A DNA stretch of 64,000 bases, taken from Odobenus rosmarus divergens. Its lineage: Eukaryota > Chordata > Mammalia > Carnivora > Odobenidae. Position 1 is the first letter of the stretch; every line of letters begins with the position of its first letter. The position numbers and the translations under genes were made by a program. Where the stretch lies: assembly GCF_000321225.1 (NCBI RefSeq), contig NW_004450397.1:1566390-1630389 (forward strand), written 5' to 3'. The notes beneath the pieces were generated by a model. The model ran no database searches. It had not been told where the DNA came from and was given only the letters and a program-made list of their open reading frames with translations. Of the stretch, positions 53,476 to 64,000 are shown piece after piece.

Positions 53476-55629
53476 AAAAATGAGTTAATGGAAAAAAGAA
53501 AAAGAACAAACCAATCTTGTGAATCAAGCATCCCAATACATGCTAGTCCTTCTACTACAAATTCATTCACAAATAGTCATGCATTTCTGATATAAATTTC
53601 CCTGAGAAACATTCATTAATAGGCACATCTGACAATGTATTTCTGTGTAAATACATTTCTTTAGCATCTCTACACATGTTTTCTGTCTTTAGAACAAAAT
53701 TGGGACTACAAGGACTCATTCATTTGTTTACTCCATACTCAATTGTCATTTATTTGAATTGCAGAGATCTATTCAATATAATTAAAATCAAACCAGTGAC
53801 TTTGCTATCTGACTTAATCACTCCCAGTGCTTATTTCACCTTTTACGTAGAGTATTTCACCCATGTTTATCAGAGGTACATAACATTGAAGACCATTTAT
53901 GGAAAATATTAAAATATAAATACATACTGTCTTTTATTTTAAATAGACAAGGTATTACATGTATTTTAAATATAAAATACAATGTATACATAGATTATCG
54001 ATATTCTCTAAAAGTAAACTTGTAACCAAAAGTACTTATTAGTCAGTAAATACATTAGTCAAGGAGTGAGGAATTACAGAAAATTTGAAATTTATGGCAG
54101 CAAAAGGGAAAAATAGGAAGATGAAACCAGAAGCTGTGTACCCTTTAAATAATTTCAGTGCAAAGAAACTAGGTATTCAGGAGCTGCTTTGGGGAATACT
54201 TGCCTAGCTGTGTTCCCTCCCAGTCCTAGGTTCCGTCAGCTGAGATCTCTGGAGGTTCTCTCCCCAGGAAATGGAAATAAGTCCATTTGGATGGAAATGG
54301 AATTCCATTTACAAATGGAAATATTTGTGAGATTAAATATTGATCACATTTTTATACTTATTTCATATTAAAATCTATATGTATAAGTGTTTCATTATTG
54401 AGTTCAGTCTCTGTATGATTGTTCAGTTCAAAAAGCAACACAATATAATCTGTTTCTATTGTTATATAAAATTAATACTTCTCATATAAAATGATGGAGA
54501 TAATTTTTTTGTCATTTTGTGAGGTGTAATGTATCTGATGAGAGATTTAGCTCTCACCAAAATAAATAAATAAATAAATGTTGATAAATGAATGGCCAAC
54601 ATGATAAAATATTGTAGGCAAAATAACTGAAAAGAACAAGCAAAACACTTACTCAAAGCCCTGTGCCTCAGCTTCTTCCTTTGTAAAATGGCAACATAAT
54701 AAAATCCACTATACAGAGCTGTGGTGCAAGCTAAATTAGTTGACATGTGTATAGCACTTAAAAGATTCAGAACTATATAATAATTGGTCAATAAATGTGA
54801 GTTGTTGTTAAGCAAGACATATTTTTAAACTGTAATCTCACCTTTTATTCTGAGTATCTTCATTATGTACAATTATGCTGAAAAAATGCATTTACAATTG
54901 TTAAAAAGGGAATGTCAGAGATCTTGCAATAATACTCTGAAACAACCATTGAAAATTAGCTTATTTTGCTATTAGAATGACTACTTCTTTCTCATGAGAA
55001 TTAACAATAAACAACACGATTCATTGTGTACAATACAGTTACAGTGAGACACATGTATAAGTTTGCTAACTAACCCCCCTCCTGTAGATGTTGGGAAGAA
55101 GTAACTAGCAGAGATTTCAAAGTGTTGCAAAACTTTACAAATAAACTTTGAGTGTAGTGGGAAGATTGAGGTAGAATGATTACATGGGCTGTTAGCCTTG
55201 GTATGATATTTCTTTCCCCTTTCTTTTATTTCCTCTGTCATCATTTCTCTACTCAACATTTCCCAGCACCTTGCTATCTGTTATTGCTTATTTATCATAT
55301 ACCATATTTAATACCAAGCATGACATTGTATTGATCAACCCATTATGTCTTTCCAGCTTGTCCATCTACTCTGTTCTGATGGTTTTACACATTAGCTTTT
55401 TTGAATGATGGTGCAATTTGATTCACAGTCTCCTGGTACATACTACTTCTTGAGATTATATTAGGCACCTCAGTCAACTGTGTTAGTTCTTTCTGGGCAA
55501 ACAACAGTAGGTTTTGCTTTTACTGCTGACCACTTCTTATTCTCCTTTGCAAGATTTTCTTCCTCTGCCTGTTTTGTACATGTTTTCTTCATGTTTTTAT
55601 CCTAGATTCTTTTCAGTTCTTAATCTTCA
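53476..55629. other. AT-rich intergenic sequence
   Basis: Apart from the MIR at 54640-54810, nothing recognised. A 117-codon minus frame (54462-54815) overlaps the MIR and has no similarity. Confidence 0.5.
54640..54810 (-). mobile_element. MIR
   Basis: Antisense 'GTGCCTCAGCTTCTTCCTTT', 'GTAAAATGGCAACATAATAA' and 'GTCAATAAATGTGAGTTG' in MIR order. Confidence 0.82.
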
Positions 55630-56195
55630 TGGTTTGCTTGGATGATCTCTCCTTCAACAGCTCTAGTTATTAGCTGTAGAGTAAAATGGCTCCAAAGTCT
55701 ACATCCCTAGGCTAGACCTCTGTATTACTGCCTTATGATAACTTCATGTAGATGTCCTACAAACATAAACTCAGCATGACCACACAGAACTAAATCTTTC
55801 CCAAGCCAATCTATTATAGAGAATGACACCCATAACCATGTAAATTATCCTTAACTCCTCACTCTGCTTACCTCCCACAGCTAATCAGTGATCAACCCCT
55901 AGGAATCCATCTTTAAAACAACTTTTTAATTAGTCCTTTTCTCTCCTTTTCTATGGCCACAACCCTATTCCAGGCCACCAGTCTCTCTTGCGTAGATTAT
56001 TGTAAATCTTTCTAAGTGGTTTCCCTCCATCCAAAATATTCTCAAGGATTCTGTCAAAGCAGTCTTTCTTAAGTGTGAATTCGATTGTGTCACTCTTCTA
56101 TTTAAAACCCTTCCATAACGTCTTGTTCTCAGAATAGAATTGAAGCTCTTTGTTTTGACTCCTAAGGCCCTTCATGACCTGATGCCATCTATGAG
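55630..56195 (+). mobile_element. LINE-2 fragment
   Basis: 'TTGTGTCACTCTTCTATTTA', 'GAATAGAATTGAAGCTCT' and 'CTAAGGCCCTTCATGACCTG' follow L2 order on the plus strand; the left limit is approximate. Confidence 0.7.
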
Positions 56196-56269
56196 TGAAA
56201 TTGTTTAATGGTGAGAGCATAAACTTTGAGATTACATGCCTGGATTTAGATTTTAACTGTCCATTTATC

Positions 56270-57235
56270 TATCCTTCCTTTCTTCCATCTAGCCATTGAT
56301 CCATCAATCGACGGATTGATCCATCCATCCATTCATCCATTATTGAGCAATCACTGTGTGCCTGGAACCTCTTACCTCTCTGGACACAGTAGTGAAGAAC
56401 ACAGACAAAGCCCACCCTTCTGGAGCTTTCATGCTAGAGGCACAAGATGAACAATTAACAAGAGAGCAAATAGAGTGTGTCAGATAATGATAGACTGCTC
56501 CAGAGCAGTGGTTGTGATGAGACTGATGTGCACATATAGTAGCATCAAGACAGATGGAAAAAAAGAGGGCAAATCTCCAAGGTGGAGGAGCACTGAATAG
56601 TCTTTTTTCCCCCAGCTAAGATCATCTTGGGGCTAAAATATCTGGGGCACTTTACATTTTATTTATTTTAGTACCTAAAAGAATCTCTAGTTGCTGCGTG
56701 AAGAAGAGACTATAAAGAAACAAGAATGAAAGCAGGGAGACAGTTAAGGCTATTTTCAATCATTCAGGACACAGGATAAAATAAGAGTAGTGATGATGGA
56801 CATGGGGAGAAGTGGTCTGATCCTAAGCATATTTCAAAAGTAAAGCCCACAGGACTTACTCATGGGTTAGATTTAAGGATAGGAAAAAGGGAGAAGTTTC
56901 AAGGACTGCTTGAAGGTTTTGACTTGAGCAACCATACATGGTGGAGCCATTCACTGGGATGGGAAAGAATGAGGGGAGATCCTATTTGGATTTCAGAAGG
57001 CAGAATCAAAGATCAGGAATTTCTTATGTTTGAGATTCCTCATACATGCCCAAGTGGAGATGTTAAACAAGCAGCTGGATATGACAATATGGAGTTCAGA
57101 TGAATAGTTTGGACTGGGATATAACATTGGCTATTGTTCTATATAATGGTTCTAAAGCCATAGGCCTGAATGAGGATATTGGGGGAATGAATGTTGATCA
57201 GGAGGAATGTGCTAATAAATATTTAATGAATGGCT
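56270..57235 (-). mobile_element. LINE-2 (antisense, long)
   Basis: Reverse L2 order: 'TATTGAGCAATCACTGTGTG', 'CTTCTGGAGCTTTCATGCTA', 'GGAGAAGTGGTCTGATCCTA', 'CCCAAGTGGAGATGTTAAAC', 'AAGCAGCTGGATATGACAAT'. About 1 kb, decayed. Confidence 0.72.
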
Positions 57236-57248
57236 CTGCATAGAAAAA

Positions 57249-57273
57249 TGTGTGTGTGTGTGTGTGTGTGTGT
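57249..57273. repeat. (TG)n microsatellite
   Basis: Twelve uninterrupted TG units. Confidence 0.97.
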
Positions 57274-58406
57274 TTACACCAGCACATTACTCTACTCCTT
57301 TTGAGTAGAGTAGAACTTGCTCTCTTTAATTTGTCACTGTCCCCACTACCCACTTGACTACACATATACACTTACACAGGCCCTAGTCTTCCATCTATTC
57401 ATTCATCTGGCTCTTTTGACATTGGAGTTTGTTAAACAGCAGTAGTCCTTCTTTCTGGATCCTTTTCATTTTTTAAAAATATATTCTATGCCATATTACA
57501 TGCTATCTGTCTCAAATGTTACATTTGCTGGGAAAATCATGTGTCATTAGTCCCAACTTTTTTAGATCCAGACCAGTGTCAGTTATGACAGTAAAAGAAC
57601 AAGCTAGAAATATTCCACTTTCTAAATATGTTTTCCAATGCATGTAAAGATTATCTTTATTACCTTGAAATTCTTTAATTTCTTCTTGTTGGACTGAGAA
57701 GTTGGCACACTGTATGTAGCTGCTGGGGTGTGGTGGCTCAGGAGTTGTTTTTTCAAGAGAGACTACCAGGTTGTCTTGAATAATTATATACATGCTTTGG
57801 GTACCTTCTTGGGGAGGACAATAGTGGTATATAAGAAATATCAATACGTTAGTTTTGATCAGTCCTCAAAGTCAAGACTGACAGGTGAAAGGACATTTCT
57901 AAAAATCCTTTTCAAAATATGGTAAGGAAGACTCATTTTACCTTAGTTTTTTTTAAAGTAAAGCAGTAATTTCAGATGTAATAAAAAGAGCCACAAAAGT
58001 AATTTATTATGGAAATGATTCACTGTAGAAAAATCATATTCCGAATAGTCATGAACCAGACTTGTCAGTAGGTGAATGTAAGGATCACAGGGTTACAACT
58101 GGATGCTAAACACTGTCTGAATTAATTACCCTCTCACCGAGGGCATGAGGTTAGCTTTCAGCCATATGCCATCATTTTTTAAGTGATTTTTTTTTCCCCT
58201 GGAAGATGTATGAAATAAAACTAAATAGCAGTGAAAAATATTTCACATTGAAACCAGAACCATTACTTTATGGTGAAATAGAAGTCATAATTTTCTCTCT
58301 TTCTAAATTTTTATTCCTTTTTCTGTCCTTTTTGTTCTGTTTTTGCTCAATCTGCCTTTCTTTTCACGGGTTTACTTGTCTTGTGATATTTTTCTTTCTC
58401 CTGCAG
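57274..58406. other. Intergenic sequence
   Basis: Frames of 65-110 codons show no recognisable domain; no repeat recognised. Confidence 0.5.
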
Positions 58407-58487
58407 AGAATAGATACAATTTCCTGTGGGGCACTCAATATCACCAAGACCGAGGATGCTCCTTGAGAGGCATGGTACTATTTTGAG
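58407..58487 (+). other. Candidate exon, plus strand
   Basis: A strong acceptor (TATTTTTCTTTCTCCTGCAG ending at 58406) and a strong donor GAG|GTAAGT (58487|58488) enclose 81 bases. One frame stays open through all but the last few bases. Protein similarity was not recognised. It lies about 34 kb upstream of the IKZF2 promoter on the opposite strand. Confidence 0.3.
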
Positions 58488-60304
58488 GTAAGTTATAGCA
58501 TAAAACTGCATTAGCTACCTCATTTGTGAAAATTATACCAAATTCCCAGATATGTGGTAAGCAGTTGCTGGTAAAAACACAATCCTAATGGTTTTCATAA
58601 TTGATGTTTTCAAAACCAGAAATAATTCTGACCATGTTGCATCCTCCTTTTAGGACTTTAGTGGTGAGAAAGGATTCTGTGTTTTATGAGGCTTAGTAGT
58701 ATCATATTTAGACATTTTTACTGCTATATTTCTATAGCAGAAAGACTTAAGTTTTTTCTTATACTAGTTTGTGAAACATTAATGGAACATAAATATATAT
58801 ATTTATATATTAGTAGTAGTAGAATTCCAGGAATTCATTTTTGTAGCAGGCAATTCCACATAGAATATGAGCATTTTTCAGCTAGTATAATCCCTTTAAA
58901 AGAAGATATCATTGCATCATTCTGTTTACCTTTTTTCAATAAAATACACAATTCAGTGAAAGCTCTTCCAGTTAATTTTTAAAGTATTTTGTCCTACTTT
59001 ACAATAGCTTTTGGAATTAAACGTTCTGCAGCGCTTATTGGTCTACACATTAATTATAAACTGTTTGACCTTAATCAATTTCTCTTCTATCTATTAGTCC
59101 AAATTCATACTTAGTGTTTAAATAACTTAAGGAACATGATCTGACTCATGCAAAACTTCCATTGACTTTTACTGGAGTCAGTGAAATTTTGTCAGACATC
59201 CAGAGTCTAATTCGTTGCTATATCCCAGAATACAAAACTGCAAACGAGAAACTGGTGAACTTTGTGCCATATAGCAGGTTAATGTTCTTTTAATGTTTTT
59301 CCTGGTCTCAATGGGATTTTTTTGATAAATATGTAGCATTTATAATGACATTTAGATTCCTGGTAGATAAGTATTAATTTATAATATATACGTACACTTA
59401 CTGGTTTTATTATATAAAATATTAAGTTACCATTTATTATTATCATTATTGTTATTTTTCTTTAACGTTAGTTTCTAGGCACCTTAGTTAAATGGGGTCT
59501 GTGTACAGAAACAATAGATTTTTGCTGATTGCTCATTTCTAAAATATTTAGGCATATTTTAATAGTGATATTTGGTAGTTGAAAAATGTTCCTCATGTAG
59601 ATACCAATAAATTAAAGATTACCTAGACTCGGATGAGGTAAAAAGAAACTCACAATTCCAGAATGATGGTGGCATAAGGACACACATCCTACCCCCAACC
59701 AAAAAAGTACCTTTTGATCAAAATAAAGCAACCACAGGGGTAAGGTGGAGTGGGATGAGGGGGAAGATGCTTGCTCTGGAAAGGATATCAAACTCACACC
59801 ACAAATGTCAAAGATTTTCTTCCAAATAGAGTAGAGTTTAGAAGCAAATTAAAAGAAGATGCCATTTCTTGAGAGAGTCCTATGGGAAGTAGAGGAAATT
59901 CTGGCAGCCTTGTGAATATCAAAGATCCCACTGGCTGCAGGCTGGCTTTGAGAAAGGATGGGGCCTCAGTGCCTCTCTCATACCAGAGTTCAACAGCATT
60001 CCAAGGCCCCACTGGCATCCCTGGAATGCAAAGTGAGCACCAGGGCCCTCCTCGCTGTTCCTCTGGGATCGGGCTTTTTGATAGTTCCCTGAGTTCCCTC
60101 AGAGGAAGGAGGGCATCCCATTCCTAGGAAGCGGTAAGTCTGAAATAGCGACAGGAATAAGGAGACCAATGGAGCTGGAGAAAACATATGGACCACAAGG
60201 CAAAACATATGGACCACAAGGCAAAACAAAAAAATAGAAGACACTGCATGGAAAACTGGAACTAAGATGACAGAAAAATCTTGCTCTGCATCAGGTATCC
60301 TGGG
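58488..60304. other. Intergenic sequence
   Basis: 59630-60130 is GC-richer with several overlapping frames. It may be an old LINE 5' part, but no match is certain. Confidence 0.4.
60181..60222. repeat. Perfect 21-base tandem duplication
   Basis: Two identical copies (60181-60201 and 60202-60222) of a unit starting AAAACATATGGACC. Confidence 0.97.
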
Positions 60305-60500
60305 TTGCCATCCTGGGTCACTGACTACTGGACGTGTGCTACTTAACAAGTTTCTTATCCTGTTTGTGCCTCAGAGTTCTCATCTATCATATGAGATGAT
60401 AAACATCCCACATGTGAGGATTAAATGATAATATATCACTTCTATTAAAAGGCAATGTGATAGTACCCAGCACATACTAAGTGTCCCATAAATGCCAATT
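60305..60500 (-). mobile_element. MIR
   Basis: Antisense 'CTGGGTCACTGACTACTGG', 'GTGCCTCAGAGTTCTCATCT' and 'CCAGCACATACTAAGTG' in MIR order. Confidence 0.82.
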
Positions 60501-61724
60501 GCTTGTATTAAATGATTTAATGCGTTTCCTTTAAATTATTAAATCTAAATGAAAATGGGCTTAAACGACTCTTTTCTTTAAAAAGTGCACCCTCAAATTA
60601 GGTCGAAAACAGTCTCTAAAGTGTATAAAAGAGAAAACTGAAACAAAGTGACTCAAAAGTTGGTAAAGGACAGTAGGATAGAAAAGCTAATTGCTATTAC
60701 CCAGTTACATTCACTCTGTACAATACTATCCCTTGCCTCTGGCTACAGCAGGTTGGATCAGAGATGGACACCTAACCAAGAACAACCAAGCCATGCTCTG
60801 GCTGGTGGCTAGTGACCTGCACTGTGTCATGGCTGAAAAAGGTTTGGTAGAGGATAGGTTCATTTCTTAAGTTGGGGGATTAAATGAACTGAGTGGAAGA
60901 GCATTGCTGGAGTGCCCTGGTAACTCCCTGTAGCCTTAAATGAAGTACAGCAGAAGGGAGACATAGAAGGAAGCTTGCCTTGGGCTTGGGCTACCCTGTG
61001 GGGAACACACAAGAAAATGCATGGATATAGTACATTTCTGTTGCAGGAAGTGGTTTCTACCCCTGCTTCCTTGTTGAGCCCACTTTGAGACAGCAGCAGA
61101 GTCCTCTGTGAAAGCTGTGGGGTTTTTGTTTTTTGTTTTTTTTTTGGCTAAAATTGGGATCCAGACAGGGGAATAATGTGATCCCGGAGAATAGGCAGAG
61201 CTGGGAATTCTTGGCACCCTAACCTCTACGAGGTACTTTCCAGGGCAGGTCCCCTCCCAAGTGTGATGAGACTTCCCTTTATAAATCCATCCTGTGACCA
61301 AAGCTTGGAATGCAGCGAGGGCTTTTGGAAGTAAGCAAACGCAGATTAAGGAAGAAAGGCCCTTTACTACTGATGTTTTCCTTCAGGGCCCTGAGGCTTA
61401 AGCCTTTATTTCTAGAAGAATGGGGAAAGGAGGAGCTAGTCCCATTTGTTGCTAAGCAACCAAAGCTTTGCAGGCCTGTTCTCAGGTCACGTTTGCAGCT
61501 ACTGAGAATCAGTGACAAGGTGGATGTAGCAATGCAGGGAGAAGCCTCTCATTTCAACATTTCTGGTTCTGTATTTTAAAAGATGGCGCTCTCAAGAACA
61601 AAATTGATCAGAAGCTTATCGAAGTTCTCCAAGAATGATGTTTTTAGAAATAAGCCAGACCTAAGAAGGAGGGGTAGATTTCAGACTCACACCAACTCCG
61701 CAGGGCATCTCATCTTCCCATGCA
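60501..61724. other. Intergenic sequence with GC-richer block
   Basis: 61200-61600 is less AT-rich, holds the X-box-like palindrome and overlapping frames of 79-121 codons, none with recognisable similarity. Confidence 0.45.
61448..61460. promoter_or_regulatory. Palindromic RFX X-box-like motif
   Basis: GTTGCTAAGCAAC is a perfect 13-base palindrome around a single A, with half-sites resembling the RFX consensus GTTRCC(N)RGYAAC. It lies in locally GC-richer sequence with no recognised repeat. Confidence 0.45.
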
Positions 61725-61905
61725 AAGTCCAGGCCCTATACAAAGGAAACCAAGAATAAACTTAGCAAGAAATACATACAACCTGTATGAAGAAAAAACA
61801 AAAACTGATCAACTAAATGAAGGACCTCAAAGAGCATTAGAATGAAGGCAAAGACATTGCATGTCCTTTTTGGGAGCACAGATATTGTAAAGGCATGAAT
61901 TTTCT
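61725..61905 (+). mobile_element. Old L1 ORF2 fragment
   Basis: The order of 'AATAAACTTAGCAAGAAATA', 'CCTGTATGAAGAAAA', 'GAAGGACCTCAAAGAGC' and 'AAAGACATTGCATGTCC' follows the L1 ORF2 nucleotide sequence. It is decayed and non-coding. Confidence 0.65.
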
Positions 61906-62438
61906 ATGAATTTATTTGTGAATATACCACAGAGGTAGGTGCCTTCTGTTTTTCGTTTGTTTGTCTTGTGTTTTGTTTTTACATGACAATATAATCCTCA
62001 TTCATTTGGAAGAGGAAATATGTAGGATTATTTAGAAACATTCTGAGAAAGAAGAGTAATGATTAGGAATTTGCCAAAGACATATTAAACCATATTGCTA
62101 AGATGTGACAATTGAAACAGTGTGATAGCAGCATAAGAAGAAACAGGCATATCAATGGAAGAGATTAAGGAGTCCAAAAGCAGATACAAGTGGGAATTTA
62201 GCAAGTACTACAGGTGACATTTCAAATCAGTGCATTGAATGCATTTTCCAGAAATCTTTTAGAACAAATGGCTTAGCATTTGTAAAAATATAAAGTTGAA
62301 ACCCTTCTCCCATTTACACCAAATACATCCCAATTTTATCTGACATTTAAAATTAGAGATTTAAACTGAAAAAATAAGATCATAAAGCATGAGATGAAAA
62401 TTTAGATTAATAATATTCTAATCTTGAGGTGGGGAAAT

Positions 62439-62792
62439 GTATCAGTCAGCTCAGGCTGCCGTAACAAAATACCACAGACTGGGTGGCTTAAATCACAGAA
62501 ATTTGTTTCTCAAAGTTCTGGAGGGGAAGTCCAAGATCAAGGTACAGGCAGGGCTGGTTTCTCCTGAGGCTTCTCTCCTTGGCTTGCAGATGGCTGACAT
62601 TTCACTGTGACCTCAAAATTCATATGTGGAAGCCTAACCCCCAATATGACTTATTTGGAAATAGGACTTTTAAAGGTGTATTTAAGATAGTGAAATCATA
62701 AGGGTGGGGCCCTAATCCAATATGATTTGTGTCCTTATAAGAAGAGGAAGACACATGAGAGATGCATGTGTGCAGAGAAAAGGCCATGTGAG
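62439..62792. mobile_element. MLT1-type LTR (MaLR) with its two halves in opposite orientation
   Basis: 62439-62613 is the 3' half of an MLT1 LTR in reverse orientation (ACCACAGACTGGGTGGCTTA, TTGGCTTGCAGATGGC). 62614-62792 is the 5' half in forward orientation (AAAATTCATATGTGGAAGCC, CCTAATCCAATATGA, CCTTATAAGAAGAGGAAGAC). The halves split the LTR at nearly the same internal point, beside CCATGTGAG. It is a solitary non-coding LTR with no internal retroviral-like genes. Confidence 0.8.
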
Positions 62793-62899
62793 AAAATAAC
62801 AGGAACTGTTTTCTAAGTATTATCTCGAAGGCAGAAAACAGTCATTGATTTCACAAGAAATAAAAGGAATTCAAAGAAAATAATAAAAGTCTTATTTTT

Positions 62900-63600
62900 C
62901 ATTAATTTGATTTAAAAAAAAAAAAGGCTGCAACCCAGCATTGGTGAGACTATGGAGATACAATTATATACAAGTACTCTCCCACAGTGTTGGTCCAGGA
63001 GTAGGCTGATATAAATCCTGTGCAGGGTAAATTGGCAATTCGTAACATAGTAAAAGAATGTGTATGCCTTTCCCCATCTTACACTTCATCCTGAAGATAC
63101 AGTCTTGTGGGTGAGCACAAAGGTATGAACAAGAATGGGAGATTGTTTCAGGGAATGAAAAGAGAAAACAAATTTGATGTTAGGAAATATGGGACTGGAT
63201 GGACTAACTAAGGTATCAGTTATACAGTGGAATACTCTTCATTTTTTTTATAATTCTTTTTTTTAAAGATTTTATTTATTTGAGAGAGAGAGAGAGCGAG
63301 AAACAGCATGAGAGGGGAGAGGGTCAGAGGGAGAAGCAGGCTCCCCACTGAGCCAGGAGCCCAATGTGGGACTCAGTCCCAGGACTCCGGGACCATGACC
63401 TGAGCCAAAGGCAGTCGCTTAACCAACTGAGCCAACCAAGCACCCTGGAATACTCTTCATTAAGAAATAACCAGTTCTCTGGATTATGGACAAGAATTTC
63501 TAGGAGGTAATGTTAAATGAGGAAAAAAAAACAGGCTAGAGTAGGTTCCCATTTTTGTAAAAAATATAAATAGAAGTACATATATTGAAAGGTGGTTATT
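62900..63600 (+). mobile_element. Old L1/HAL1-like fragment, split by a SINE
   Basis: Degenerate segments in L1 order: 'CATTGGTGAGACTATGGAGA', 'TACAGTGGAATACTCTTCATT' region, then 'GTTAAATGAGG'. The SINE at 63244-63445 interrupts it. No frame is preserved; the exact class (L1 or HAL1) is unclear. Confidence 0.55.
63244..63445 (-). mobile_element. Carnivore SINE inserted in old L1
   Basis: Full reverse copy with a perfect 16-base target duplication TGGAATACTCTTCATT at 63228-63243 and 63446-63461. The flanks read as old L1 sequence interrupted by the insertion. Confidence 0.95.
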
Positions 63601-63837
63601 TATAGCCTGAACTGTTTACATTGAACATACAATATTTTGCTAATCAGAAAAGAAAGTTATCTTTATTTTTTTAGAAATCAACTGTTTGTAGAAATTAAAA
63701 GTATATTAAAATATGTACTTAAAAATATACAGAAAAAACATTTTTTAAATGACAAAACAATAAAAGTAGGTAAAAGAATCTTACTTGAGGGGGCACAGCA
63801 AATAGAGAAAAGGCCTTTTAAAGACTAGAGGTTTAGG

Positions 63838-64000
63838 GACACCTGGGTGGCTCAGTCAGTTAAGTGTCTGACTCTTGATTTTGGCTCAGATCATGAACTC
63901 AGGGTCGTGAGATCGAGCCTGGTGTTGGGCTCCGTGCTGGGCATGGAGCCTGCTTAAGATTCTCTCTCTCCTTCTACTGCTACCCCCTTCCTCTCTAAAA
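63838..64000 (+). mobile_element. Carnivore SINE, cut by window end
   Basis: Head GACACCTGGGTGGCTCAG through the TC-rich body to the start of the A-tail; the rest lies beyond the window. Confidence 0.92.

Noticed and set aside
54462..54815. 117-codon minus-strand frame
   Set aside because: Largely covers an antisense MIR and AT-rich DNA; no similarity.
60936..61301. 121-codon minus-strand frame, longest in the right part
   Set aside because: No recognisable domain, no splice or promoter support, and overlapped by other frames; length is compatible with chance in this GC-richer block.

Overview
This is a stretch of mammalian nuclear DNA, most likely from an arctoid carnivoran (bear, seal or mustelid group). 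The main evidence is at least fourteen carnivore tRNA-Lys-type SINEs (SINEC/CanSINE) with their typical TC-rich body and AAATAAATAAA tail. Two fragments of a caniform-type L1 3' end are also present, against a background of old MIR, L2, L1 and MLT1 sequence. No dog-specific SINEC_Cf copy was recognised. This host assignment is an inference from repeat types read by eye.

Only one protein-coding gene can be supported: the 5' end of IKZF2 (Helios, an Ikaros-family zinc-finger transcription factor), on the minus strand. The first coding exon (21194-21227; exon start about 21242) and the second (20282-20386) have correct splice sites and matching phases. Together they encode residues 1-46 of Helios. 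A CpG island at about 24230-24920 is the probable promoter, and a good splice donor at 24047/24046 probably ends the non-coding first exon. Everything to the left (1-20281) is the large intron before the zinc-finger exons, which lie outside the window.

Layout: 1-15.5 kb is intron with many repeats (L2, MIR, SINEs, one L1 end). 15.5-27.3 kb, around the promoter and the two exons, has no interspersed repeat that I could recognise. It does hold purine/pyrimidine-biased low-complexity tracts in intron 1 and an alternating GC/GT tract in the CpG island. 25-64 kb is the upstream intergenic region. It consists of AT-rich unique sequence and repeats, including a nested SINE/L1/SINE cluster inside an older L1 (45.0-45.8 kb), an MLT1 LTR with one half inverted (62.4-62.8 kb), three possible plus-strand exons (43.1, 46.5-46.8 and 58.4 kb), a strong CTCF-like motif (49.8 kb) and a perfect palindromic RFX X-box-like site (61.45 kb).

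No operon, CRISPR array, phage, RNA gene or novel gene system is visible. Nearly all other open frames are short chance or repeat-derived frames. The most useful follow-up targets are regulatory and structural: the promoter tract, the candidate non-coding exons, the CTCF and X-box motifs and the rearranged repeats.
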